A stretch of 64,000 bases of DNA, from NCBI RefSeq assembly GCF_003265705.1, contig NW_020312902.1, positions 11,501,725-11,565,724 on the forward strand, read 5' to 3'. The DNA comes from Callorhinus ursinus (Eukaryota; Chordata; Mammalia; Carnivora; Otariidae). A program made the translations under genes and the position numbers. Below the pieces are notes generated by a model, which was not told the origin of the DNA, ran no database searches, and was given only the letters and a program-made list of their open reading frames with translations. Every line of letters starts with the position of its first letter. Position 1 is the first letter of the stretch. Positions 35,396 through 46,520 of this stretch are shown here, one piece after another.

Positions 35396-38300
35396 GACAA
35401 ATATATTGGGGAAAGAAGATTTTTTAAAAAATTATCTATGTCACCTGTGTACTTAATTAATGGATGTAAAGCTTGCCGCATACTGTATATCACAGGTAAT
35501 CGAAGGTTGACTTCCCTCTGTTATTGAACTCGAATGTCAGTTCTTGGTGTAATTTATTGCCATGGCACATGAAGGAGGGGACAAATATTAATTTGATTTC
35601 AGTGTGTAGGTTGACACTGTTATGCTGCATGTCTATAGCGATGTTTCCATAAGTGTCAGAAGCTGGTATGCTAGTAAAAGGAAGATAAATTTATTCCCAT
35701 TTGTGTCTCCTGGTTGTATTTCCTTCTGTTAGCATCAGAGGGTTGTTGAAAAACAAATATATGTTGGGCCTATTTGAATTCCTGATCCTGAGCTCTGTGC
35801 TGTGCTGTCACCAGAGAATTAACTTTAGGTGGAGGGACATGGGACAGTCATGATAGAGCAGCCTCCCTGTGAGCAGAGGCCAGGGAGTTGTGCATGTCAA
35901 AGAAGCTGGTAGCCAGGGGCGGGGGCTTGCCCTGTGTGTCATAGAACAAGAGAAAAGCAGCCTTTACTGGAGAACTTCAGAAAACCCTTCCTTTTCTTTC
36001 AGGTGAGGTTTCTGAAATACTGTTCATCCATAAATCAAGCTGGGGCACTTTCAGTTCCGTTCTCCTGTTTCCAAAGGGAAATGGTGTGCTGAAGAGTTAT
36101 TCCTCAGCACGGCTTTATTTCTTCCTCCTGCTGGGATGTATTAGCAAGGTCATCACCTTTGGTTTATTGGCTTCAAACAATCTGTGATTGCAGAGGATTA
36201 TGACTTCTTAGCTTGCAGAAGCAGGAGATGCAATCAATTCATGAAAGGCACAGGACTCTTTTTTTTTTCTTTTAAAAAATGTATATTTATTTCTGCCAGC
36301 ATTTCTGGGGACCAGGACTTAAAAGAGCTTTTTGAAAAGAATTTATCTTTGAGTGTCCTGCTTCTTTGCCCCTTTCAAATAAGAACATTGAATCAGGCCA
36401 GTGTGAACTTAGCTTTAACTCTTTGAGTTTGAAAGAAAGAAGATGACTTGATCAAAGTCTGTCTTCTCCATTCCCAACTCTAAACCACATTAATTGGGAA
36501 ATTTATACTTGCTGCATTATGCATTATTCCAGATGCTTGGAAATAATTTGGGACTTGGATTAGCCATGCCTGTAATAAGTCGATGCATAAATTCTTTTCT
36601 TTGGTGGGACAAGGAGATTTCTTCATCTGAAAACCCTTAGAACTTGATTAGTATTTATTGTGAAATTTTTCTCACTTATATTCTCATTTCCCAACTTCCT
36701 AGATCACCCGTTCTTGATTTATTTTTGCCTTCTCTCAGTTGGGAATCCATCACTTCTGACCTCAAAGGAGCGTGTCAGAATTTAAACCACTCTCTTCCTT
36801 CTACATTGCATGAGACATTTCCTCTTGTTGGGTTGCAGAAAGCAATCCCAACAACCTGTCTCTTCAAAACTGAAATGAATGTTATACGATGGAGACTATA
36901 CTTTTACCAGGTGACAGTGGGTCCCAGCCTGTAGTAGCCTTAGCAATCAGAGTTTCGCTGACGTCAAATGATTCTAGTTACTGCTGCTTTCTTGATAGAG
37001 GTCTGGCCTCTAATTTTCCCTTCTTGGCAGCACTGCAAAGAGGCTGATGCTCTTGATGCTGAGATGATCTGTGAATCTATGGACTCTGCCTATATCTATT
37101 ACATTTTTTTTTTTAATTTGGGCCAGTTTTAGAGTATCTACAAAACTGGAAGACTCTTACTCAAAAGGGCTCTGCTTACATTTTCCATTGGCTTGTTTGA
37201 AACCAACATGATACAATTGTTCCTCCAATCACTAGGAAGCATTTGGAGCTGCAGAAGGGGGCAACAGAAGTCAGCTACTGTCTGGACTCTGGTCAGCTAA
37301 GAAGGCTGCCTCCATGACAGTCCTGATTAGCTTAGCTAATGGCAGCATGGCATTGGTAGCCCGAGGTACATCGGTTTGCCACCTTTGCTCCTGGGTACTA
37401 ACTCATCTGTGTTCTTCACCTTTTCCAGATACAGCTCTGCAGGGTATATTCAGACTGAAACTTAGAGCAATTTCACTTACTCCAAAGACCCATTGTAGTT
37501 GGGCAAAGGTCAAGGTACTGGTACCAGTCTAGTTTATAGTGGCAAACATCAAGCTGATGGATGTGGGGTGTGATAAGCCTTGAAATAGGTCTTGTAGACT
37601 AGAGCAGATTTAGATTGTGGATTTTGGTTCCTCTTGCCTCTAGTTCCTGGGCCATCTTTCTTCATTGATTTGACACTTTCTGTCACCCAGTAGTTCCTGT
37701 ACCCACTGGAAATAATGCTACCCTTTCTTTCTTATGGATTCTTTATCCTCCTGGAGGAGATAGAGTTGAGATGTGTAATTACCCTCATGGGCCCTCATTT
37801 CCCTCAGAGAATACACATGTGCTAATTTAAGATTAGATTGAGTTTTTATTGTATTTAAGCAAGGGCAGAGATTTATCAAAAACTGGGTGGTCACCAAGAA
37901 CTGTTAGTGATTTTGTCTGTGAAAGATGGTCTGCAGCCCTATCTGAAAGTCCAGTGTTTTGATTTTCCAAGATGCTTCTGGAGTTGAGGCTTACATTATA
38001 TTCAAGAACAGTCTTTGCACTTGATGCTTCCTTTTAAGTTTTCATTTTCCTCCAGGGCTAATGTCATCATCATCAAACCTGTCATCATCATGGCCACAGC
38101 TGATCTGTGGAGGAAATCATGGTTCACTAAATCCCTGAACAATAGCTCTGCTTCCAGCTTCCCAATGTCCATGAAAACCTCATTCCCTACAATTACATTT
38201 CATGTTAGTTTGCTGTGAGGAAAAAATGTCTTTGAAGCTCCAGATGCAGAGTAGGGCTCATTAAATGTAAGTTCCCTCTTTCAATAGTATGTTCATACTT

Positions 38301-39034
38301 CGTTTTTTTCTTAATGGCCGAAGACGTTGACTTCAAGCCACTGAAAATTGCATGGGGGCTAGTAGAAAACCTGTTCTCAGATTGGCTCACCAAATCAGGG
38401 CTCCGGTCATGGACTTGAGTATCTTCTCACTGCATTTCATCTCAGTTTTGTGCTCTTTTCTGGGCATAGGATCCTGGGGTTGTGAGTTAGTAGCAGTCCT
38501 GTTGTTCTGCCTCAGAAAATCATGCAACTGTGGTCCAAGATACCACTCAGGGCCCAAGTGGACATAGGAAGGAAAGAGCTTGGTGAAGTGCCTCTGTCAC
38601 AGCTGATGCTTTGGGGCCAAGTTGAAAGTTAGGAAAGAGGGGAGTTGAGATTTTCAGCAGTGAATCTGCATTTAAGAATGTTAGTTTCCTGCATCATACT
38701 GCAAAGATCACTTTTGCAGATTTTCAGGAGGTAGAAAAGAAAAGTTAATATTCAAATGTGGTTCAATCAGATGGTGATAGAGGTATGTACTCAAAAGAAC
38801 AGAGCTTAAAAACAAACCACAAAACCAAAAAAAAGAAAGAAAAAAACAAAAAAAAAGAACAGAGCTTACAGGATGCCAGTTTTTAAATTTCATTCTTAAG
38901 TTTCAGAGTATTTTTAGAAATGTTAGAAATTCTAAATGAAAATTGAATAAGCATTATCTCCCTAGATTTTCTCAAAATTTGCAGATACATAAAAATGTTT
39001 AATCTGTTAGATCAGTACTTTAGTCAGTCCTATA
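35396..39034. other. Long repeat-poor intronic block
   Basis: About 3.6 kb without recognised mobile elements. Several motifs look enhancer-like, for example 'tgcattatgcattattcc' near 36513-36530, a POU/octamer-type arrangement. An A-rich run lies at 38825-38858. Function not shown. Confidence 0.45.
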
Positions 39035-39175
39035 AAGAGTAAATAGTATGTCTTGTGTGTGTTTTGAAAGCTGGTATGAACACATCCTGTGCACTGCCAC
39101 TAATTGTGTGATCTCAGCCAAATCATTTTATTTCATAGAGTCCCAAGCTCCCCCATTTATAAGAAGAAAAGTACG
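39035..39175 (+). mobile_element. MIR fragment
   Basis: 'actaattgtgtgatctcagc' and the following caaatcatttta stretch match the MIR core. It lies just upstream of L1 copy 2. Confidence 0.6.
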
Positions 39176-39209
39176 TACTAGATGTGATGTAGGAAAGACA
39201 TTAGGGTTC

Positions 39210-39268
39210 AAAGCTGATGGCCAAGAAAGAATTCTTGAGTTGTCTTTGGTGCAAAAAGGTGGTTTTAG
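39210..39268. repeat. Left part of an unclassified interspersed-repeat-like sequence split by L1 copy 2
   Basis: The segment with gaattcttgagttgtctttg runs into the L1 target site and seems to continue at 42904 with 'cacagggacagggcccgtgg'. It has the feel of a dispersed (LTR-like) repeat seen in other mammals, but I cannot name the family. Confidence 0.3.
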
Positions 39269-41068
39269 GAGGCGGAGCAAGATGGCGGAGGAGTAGGAGA
39301 CCTAGATTTCGTCTGGTCTCAGGAATTCAGCTGAATAGGGATCAAACCATTCTGAACACCTACGAACTCAACAGGAGATCGAAGAGGAGAGTAGCAACAA
39401 CTCTCTGAACAGAGAAGCGACCACTTACTGGAAGGTAGGACCTGCGGAGAAGTGAATCCGAGGCGATATTCGGGAGGATAGACGGCGGGGGAGGGGCCTC
39501 CGTTGGCCGCTTCTGGCAAGTGATAGAGCCGCGGAGCACAAAATCGGACCTTTCAGAAGTTGGCTCAGCTGAGGGACGTCGCTGCAGTGGCTAAGCAGGG
39601 GGTGGAATCCTCCCGGGACAGTGTGGTCTCAGGAGCCTCGGGGTCACAGAAAGACCGGGGGTGCCTGAGTGCGCCAGAGCTCCCAGGTATCGGAGCGGGG
39701 AAGCTGGCTGCAGAGACGGAGCCGAGGCGCGGGCTCTCAGCTCGGGGTTGCCAAAAACTGTGATCCGCGGCCCAGTCGGACCACTGCTCCTCCAGCAGGG
39801 ACCCAACAAGCGGCAGAGCTGGGGAGACTCCCCTTCCTTCCCGGGGAGGAGCGGCACGGGAACGCACCGCAGGGATCTGCTGGGTTTGGAGACTCCACAC
39901 GGGGTCGGGTGCCAGAGATAGCAACGCTCGGTCACAGGCCGGGTGAGCACGGAGTGCGGCCGGAGACCGGGGACACGGGAGTGACTGCTTTTCTCTGGGG
40001 GCACACTGAGGAGCGGGGCCCCGAGTTCTCAGCTCCTCCGGGTGGAGATTGGGAGGCCACCATTTTTGCCCTGGTCCTCCAAGGCTGTACCAAGAGCTTG
40101 CAGGGAACAAAAGCTCCTGAGATCAAACCCGAGCAGCTTGCTTAGCCCGGACCGGCAAGGGCGGGGCGATTCAGCCTCCGGCAAAGACATTTGGAAACCA
40201 CAGCAACAGGCCCCTCCCCCAGAAGATCAGCAGGAACAGCCAGCAAGCCAAGACCAAGTTTACCGATCAAGGAGAATGGGAGAACTCCTGCGCTAGGGGA
40301 ATACTGCACATAGAATTCATGGGTTTTTTTTTACCATGATTCATTAGTTCATCAAAGTTAATTTTTGTTAACTGTTTTTTTTCTTTATTTTTCTTTTTCC
40401 CTTTTTCAACCAACATCTTATCAATCTCTTTTAAAAAAAACACATTTTTTATTTTTCATTTTTAGAGTCATATTTTATCCCTTCATAGTAGTTACCCTTA
40501 TATTTGGCATACATATATAAGTTGTTCTCTCTTTAAAATTTTGAGATACAGTTTCTTCTAACAGATCAAAATATACGCTAAATCACTAGTGTATGGCTCT
40601 GTTCTAGTCTCCTGCCTGATCACATTCTCTCCCTTTTTTCTTTTTTTTTCTTCTTCTTTCTTTTTTCAAAAAACTTCTTATCAAGTCCTTTTATATAATC
40701 TTTTATACTTTTCATCTTTACAGTCATCTTCCATCCCTTCATTGTATCAACCCTTATTTTGTACATATATGTCTTTCTTCCTTTAAAATTTTAAGAGGCA
40801 CTTTTTTCTAACACACCAAAATACGCCCAAAATCTAGTGTGTGGCACTGATCTATGCACTAGCCTGATCATCTTTGATCATATTCTGCTTTTTTTGTATT
40901 GTTCTGCTTTTGTTTTTATCTTTTTTTTTTCTCTTTCTTTTTTCTTTCTTTCCCTTTCTTTTCCCCTGGTTTCAGGTCTTTTCTGATTTGTATACAGTAT
41001 ATTTGCTGGGGACGTTGTAAACCTGTTAGCATTTTGTTCTCTCATTCATCTATTCTCCTCTGGACAAA
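39269..41068 (+). promoter_or_regulatory. L1 copy 2 5'UTR, unspliced form
   Basis: About 1.8 kb. It contains the YY1-like start (39278-39288), a CpG-rich block (39440-40300), and a T-rich leader of two diverged tandem units (about 40383-40632 and 40633-40890, offset about 250 bp). It contains a candidate intron from gaag|GTAGGA (39434/39435) to tttttAG|agtc (40465/40466), 1031 bp, exactly what L1 copy 3 lacks. Confidence 0.75.
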
Positions 41069-41737
41069 ATGACAAGACGTAAAAAATCACCTCAGCAAAA
41101 AGAACAAGAGGTAGTACCGTCAGCCAGGGACCTACTCAATACGGACATTAGTACGATGTCAGACAGAGAGTTCAGAATCATGACTTTAAAGATACTAGCT
41201 GGGCTCGAAAAAAGCGTGGAAGTTATTAGAGAAACCCTTTCTGGAGAAATAAAAGAACTAAAATCTAACCAAGTCGAAATCAAAAAGGCTATTGATGAGG
41301 TGCAATCAAAAATGGGGGCACTAACTGCTAGGATAAATGAGGCAGAAGAGAGAATCAGTGATATAGAAGACCAAATGATGGAAAATAAAGAGGCTGAGAA
41401 AAAGAGAGAGAAACAACTACAGGATCACGAGGGCGGAATTCGAGAGATAAGTGATACGATAAGACGAAACATTAGAATAATTGGGATCCCAGAAGAAGAA
41501 GAAAGAGAGAGAGGGGCAGAAGGAATATTGGAGCAAATAGCAGAGAACTTCCCTAATGTGAGGAAGGAAACAGGCATCAAAATCCAGGAGGCACAGAGAA
41601 CCCCTCTCAAAATCAATAAAAATAAGTCAACACCCCAACATCTAATAGTAAAACTTACGAGTCTCAGAGACAAAGAGAAAATCCTGAAAGCAGCGCGGGA
41701 GAAGGGATATGTAACCTACAATGGTAGAAATATTACA
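41069..41737 (+). CDS. L1 copy 2 ORF1, N-terminal 223 codons up to an assembly gap
   Basis: Starts MTRRKKSPQQ, as in copy 3. It is open without a stop for 223 codons, until the Ns begin at 41738. It covers the basic N-terminus, the coiled coil (about residues 35-125) and the start of the RRM-like domain (IRIIGIPEEE). One codon is missing relative to copy 3 in the QIIAEN segment, and another where copy 3 has NN before IRI. Intactness beyond the gap cannot be judged. Confidence 0.85.
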
Positions 41738-42137
41738 NNNNNNNNNNNNNNNNNNNNNNNNNNNNNNNNNNNNNNNNNNNNNNNNNNNNNNNNNNNNNNN
41801 NNNNNNNNNNNNNNNNNNNNNNNNNNNNNNNNNNNNNNNNNNNNNNNNNNNNNNNNNNNNNNNNNNNNNNNNNNNNNNNNNNNNNNNNNNNNNNNNNNNN
41901 NNNNNNNNNNNNNNNNNNNNNNNNNNNNNNNNNNNNNNNNNNNNNNNNNNNNNNNNNNNNNNNNNNNNNNNNNNNNNNNNNNNNNNNNNNNNNNNNNNNN
42001 NNNNNNNNNNNNNNNNNNNNNNNNNNNNNNNNNNNNNNNNNNNNNNNNNNNNNNNNNNNNNNNNNNNNNNNNNNNNNNNNNNNNNNNNNNNNNNNNNNNN
42101 NNNNNNNNNNNNNNNNNNNNNNNNNNNNNNNNNNNNN
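41738..42137. other. Assembly gap (400 N) inside L1 copy 2
   Basis: The gap runs from late ORF1 to the last 27 codons of ORF2. The matching interval in copy 1 is about 9207-13250, roughly 4.04 kb, so the gap is about 3.6 kb too short if copy 2 is full length. Confidence 0.9.
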
Positions 42138-42218
42138 TGGATGGAACTGGAGGGTGTTATGCTGAGTGAAATAAGTCAATCAGAGAAAGACATGTATCAT
42201 ATTACCTCACTGATATGA
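42138..42218 (+). CDS. L1 copy 2 ORF2, last 26 codons
   Basis: After the gap the frame reads WMELEGVML and ends YHITSLI then TGA, matching the end of ORF2 in copy 1 (13251-13331). It is only the extreme C-terminus of the endonuclease/reverse-transcriptase polyprotein. It shows that the gap spans nearly all of ORF2. Confidence 0.8.
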   Translation, partial: WMELEGVMLSEISQSEKDMYHITSLI

Positions 42219-42227
42219 GGAATTCTT

Positions 42228-42423
42228 TTTTTTTTTTAAAGATTTTATTTATCTATTTGAGAGAGAGAATGAGAGAGAGAGCACATGCGAGGGGGGAGGG
42301 TCAGAGGGAGAAGCAGACTCCCTGCTCAGCAGGGAGCCCGATGCGGGACTCAATCCCGGGACTCCAGGGTCATGACCTGAGCTGAAGGCAGTCGCTTAAC
42401 CAACTGAGCCACCCAGGCGCCCC
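42228..42423 (-). mobile_element. Can-SINE nested in the 3'UTR of L1 copy 2
   Basis: Antisense element with perfect 16-bp TSD gatatgaggaattctt at 42212-42227 and 42424-42439, made from the L1 3'UTR just at the ORF2 stop. It is younger than L1 copy 2. Confidence 0.96.
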
Positions 42424-42903
42424 GATATGAGGAATTCTTAATCTCAGGAACAAACTGAGTGTTACTGGAGTGGTTGGGGGTGGGAGGCATGGGGTGGCTG
42501 GGTGATAGACTTTGGGGAGGGTATGTGCTATGGTGAGTGCTGTGAATTGTGCAAGACTGTTGAATCACAGATCTGTACTTCTGAAACAAATAACGCAACA
42601 TATTTTAAGAAAAAAGAAAAAGAAGAAGATCGCAGGAGAGGAAGAATGAAGGGGAGTAAGTCAGAGGGGGAGACGAACCATGAGAGATGATGGACTCTGA
42701 AAAACAAACTGAGGGTTCTAGAGGGGAGGAGGGTAGGGGGATGGGTTAGCCTGGTGATGGGTATTAAAGAGGGCACATTCTGCATGGAGCGCTGGGTGTT
42801 ATGAACAAACAGTGAATCATGGAACACTACATCAAAAACAAATGATGTAATATATGGTGATTAACATAACAATAAATTTTTTTTTAAAAATAGGTGGTTT
42901 TAG

Positions 42904-43380
42904 TAAAACACAGGGACAGGGCCCGTGGGCAGAAAGAGCTGTACCGGGGTCATGAGGAGTGGCCCATTTTACACTTTCAAGTTGGGAGGGGTTTTGGGAT
43001 AGTGTAATTCTCTAAGGAATTTTGGAAGCAAAGTTTCCAAGACCTTGAGGGGTCTAGCTATAGTTGGGAAAAGGTCATTTATTTCTGTCCAATAAAACCT
43101 GAGCCATGAGAACCTTCAGATGTATATCAGTGGGTCATATGCTTGGAGGATGATTGCCAACAGGTATCTTGGAGTGTAGAGAGAAAGGAATTTTCCAAAG
43201 GAATTTTTTTATGTTAATGTAGACTTACAGGATCCTGGGGGTTGGGCTAAGATTGCCTGTTGCCCTTAGCAAGGTATCAACATCCAGGCAGCTGAGTCCC
43301 TAGAGGAATGTCACTTGGCCTGTTTCAAAGATTTGTCAATGGGCTGTAGGTAGTAAGCAAATTTAATAATTTTTCTTCTG
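42904..43380. repeat. Right part of the unclassified repeat-like sequence
   Basis: Continues from the L1 target site with text such as 'gcagaaagagctgtaccggg' and 'ccaataaaacctgagccatg' (an AATAAA inside). No coding capacity seen. Possibly an old LTR, with no terminal TG...CA that I can fix. Confidence 0.3.
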
Positions 43381-43689
43381 CCTTTGTTTCCCACATCAGA
43401 TGGACTCTGTTTTTCAGTATAGTTTGGCATTCCATATTTCTGAAAATTGTTGCCCCAAATAGCTGCCATTAAAAGCACATGTCCTCATATATTTTGGACT
43501 GCTAATGTGAAAATACTAGTACCCTTGTTCTAGGATTTTTTTTTTCCTTAAATGTCTCCATCATAGCTCATTGCTAGTTGATTAGAGGTCGACAGAGGCT
43601 GGCAAACTCACTCTGGTTTTGCAGTTAGTAATCTGGTTTTATGTGCACTAAATTAAAAAATCCATATCCCAAATTAAAATGATAGAAAA

Positions 43690-43830
43690 CAAAGAATTAC
43701 CTTGCCTAAGTCACCTTATGTCTCTGACCCTTGATTTCCATATCCTATTGGGTATAATAGTAATTCCATCAATTAGGTTCTATGAGGAGTAAATAAACAT
43801 TTTTAAGAACTTGTCTGGTACATTTTCAGT
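43690..43830 (+). mobile_element. MIR fragment
   Basis: 'cttgcctaagtcaccttatg' and 'tctatgaggagtaaataaac' match MIR. Confidence 0.6.
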
Positions 43831-44185
43831 TTTAAAAGGTAAAAGCAACTAACAGGTCTTCTGACTGTAAAGGAAAAGAGGGAGGAGAACTAGCTGTCAT
43901 TTACTGAAAAGCCTCTGTGAGCCACAGTTTTGTAAATTTGTGAAATGAGGATTTTAAAAATGCTTTCCTTAGTTAAGGTTGCTATAAATATGTGGTAGCC
44001 AGATATCATCATGGTCCCCATGTTCTTCAAGTTGTGAAGTGCTCTGTGGACATAGTTATCCTTAGTTAGAAGTTGGAGCAGGGAAAACTTGACCTTTCTG
44101 TTTCCTCCAACATGGCAGGGGACTAAGTATGATAGTAATTCACTAGATACTGGTATCCTTGAGAATAAGTGTTTAGTTTGCAACC

Positions 44186-44207
44186 TTTTTTTTTTTTTTT
44201 TTTTTTT
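44186..44207 (+). repeat. T22 homopolymer
   Basis: Uninterrupted T run with no SINE or L1 body attached. Confidence 0.9.
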
Positions 44208-44295
44208 GCCTTACAGCACTGGAGCAAGAAGAAGGCCTGTCACATAGTGAGCACTCAATAAGTATCTCTTTAATGAATCAGTGAATTAATAAATC
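44195..44295 (+). mobile_element. L2/MIR-type 3' end
   Basis: 'gtcacatagtgagcactcaa' then 'tctttaatgaatcagtgaat' follow a T22 run (44186-44207). Confidence 0.55.
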
Positions 44296-44359
44296 ACTGA
44301 TTTTATTTTAGCTTCTATTTTATTGATCATATGCCTGGCAATATGCTAAGTATATTTCA

Positions 44360-44505
44360 TAGTGGCTTTTAATCCTGGGGAGCTTTTTAAAAATATGTGT
44401 GTTGTCCCACCCAAAATTCATGGAATCAGAATCTCTGGGACTGAGCCCAGGACATAGGTAGTTTAAAAGCTATACCCAAGTGATTTTAATGTGTGAGAGA
44501 CACAC
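44360..44505 (+). mobile_element. MER5-like hAT DNA transposon remnant
   Basis: 'catggaatcagaatctctgg' followed by 'gactgagcccaggacatagg' and 'cccaagtgattttaatgtgt' match MER5A. Orientation call tentative. Confidence 0.65.
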
Positions 44506-46289
44506 AGAATCAATGAACTCTTGATCCATTGTTTTCCTGGGGTTTGCATGACTGGGCTGCTTGCTAATGTTGCCAGTTACTTACTTCTGGGCATCCAAGT
44601 TTCAGTGAGCATGTTCTCCCATCTTGCCATTTGTCATGGCTAAAAAATTCTACTTTAACAAGGATGCAAATTTATCATCCACATTAAGAGTGTAATCTTT
44701 TTTGCATCTAGTCCTGAAACACAGTCGTGCTCTCCATGTAAATCATAAACTTAGATCCTTTTGTAGTGTGAAAGAAAACACGTAAATCAAGATGGAGAAA
44801 ATTAATGTTGACAAAGATCACTGATATGTTGTAAATTGCAGAGGCCTGGGTCTCAGACTGGTTTCAGAATCGCAACCATTGGTAATTGCCATAACATTAT
44901 GAAAGGAGGAGGCAGCACTGGGAAGGTGGTTTGAATTGGAGGCTAATTCCTGTTTAAGTGTTTGCTTCGCAACTGTATTGGCACAGACCAGCTAAATATT
45001 GCCATTGCCACTCAAGAGGGAGTGGTCACCTTGAAGGTACTTCTGATTCTATGGATTGCAGAGCAAACAGCCTCCTCCTGGGTGTGTGATGAGGATTTCC
45101 TTAGAGCAAAACCTGGTCTGGATTCTTGGAAACTATGTTGCTTTGTTCTTCTTGGATGGTTAACATTTTCTTCCTCTTTAGTTCCTGAGTCCCACCAATG
45201 TGTCATTTTGTTTAAAAAGTTAACATAAGTCCTGCAGTAGAAGGTATGCCCACACATGTGGTGAGGACTAGGGGAAAAATTGCTATCACTCCAAGGCAGC
45301 AACATAGACCTTTGCTTTGTCACCCAGTGACAAAGTAAAATAACAACTCAGGATTCTAGTAATAACACAGGGTGACAGGAGTGCTGTGAGGTGGGTGCTT
45401 CAAGGAAGGGTGATTAGATGCCAAATGAATGGTATCGGGGAGCTATTAGCAGCCACATGTGAAGTCATTTTTACTGAAGGCAGTGATTTCTACACTGTTT
45501 TTTGTTTTTTTTTTAAACCTTAGGGTATCTCCAGGTATTTCAAAAAATGTCACATACTTCTCAAAAATAATAATATACTTGTAGAGTATATTAATATCAT
45601 AGTATGCTTTTTAAGTGAGCACGGGGGTGGACAAAAATTCACATAATGTGCTGATCTGCTTGACACATCATTTCCCTGTGAGAACACCCCCAGACTCTGT
45701 CAGTGTCCCCAAACCCTGTATTTCTTGAGCTTCCTGGAATGGTGCAAGCCTGTAACTATTCCTGCTCTTCTGGAAGAATCTGCATTTCCCCGCCCCAGAC
45801 TTTTGTGCTATCTCAGTGGCACATGCATTCTGGATTTGCAGTGCATTGATCTCTTATCATCCTTTTGTTTCTCTCTTTACTCTTACCTTTGATTCCAGAA
45901 ACGTTTTTAAAATAATGGTTGGCAGTTAATAAACAGCATGGCAGGCAGGAAAAATGAACAGTGGTGTGCTCATTTTGATAGACTATGCTGTCTGCAGATA
46001 ATTTACCAGGGCAGAGTGCTGACATACACAGCCCCACAGAAAGGGCTTATCCCTGATCTTAAACCAAAATCATTCTTGAGAGTTTCCATTATTCATAAGG
46101 CATGATCCATGAAACCTTCAGGAGGCTGTCCTGTGATGATGCCCCTGAGCTGGTGGCTCTCCGGCTCAGGAGTTAGAAACAAGCAAACATCTGTATTTGT
46201 GCACTTGGGGAGATTGCCAACTTTCAGAGAAAGAACTTCACTCTGGAGTTCAGCATGGTTGAACAGAGTTTTCTGCCTTTATTACCAAG
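44506..46289. other. Intronic sequence, nothing recognised
   Basis: Unique sequence. No exon or repeat I can support. Confidence 0.5.
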
Positions 46290-46520
46290 CATCCCCCATA
46301 CCCCCTTCCATGCTCTCTCTGATGAGTTCTGAGACCCTGCTCTTGCAGCTGTTTTGAGCTTCATCACATTGAATATATTTCATCACTCTTCCGTCTTGCT
46401 TCTACTGTAAACTCTTTGATGGTAGGACAACGTGGCTTTGTGTGTCCCTCGCCTACTGGAGTGCCTGCCACATGAAGTCGGCTCATTAAAATTAAATGAC
46501 CAACCGAATGAATGAATAAA
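46290..46520 (+). mobile_element. L2 3' end
   Basis: 'ctgtaaactctttgatggta', 'tggagtgcctgccacatgaa' and a (GAAT)n tail 'aatgaatgaataaag'. Confidence 0.72.

Larger units (their letters stand above)
39269..42891 (+). mobile_element. L1 copy 2: young carnivore L1 with assembly gap and nested SINE
   Basis: A sense-oriented L1 flanked by a TSD (aggtggttttag at 39257-39268 and 42892-42903). It has the complete 5' end, starting just before caagatggcgg (39278-39288). The full 5'UTR and the first 223 codons of ORF1 follow, then 400 N, then the last codons of ORF2 and the 3'UTR. A Can-SINE has inserted in the 3'UTR. Both termini are canonical, so the element is probably full length with about 4 kb hidden in the gap. 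ORF1 closely matches copy 3, so it is young. Confidence 0.93.

Noticed and set aside
41069..42169. 366-codon frame across the 400-N gap
   Set aside because: It joins ORF1 to the ORF2 tail only through Ns; the true product cannot be read.
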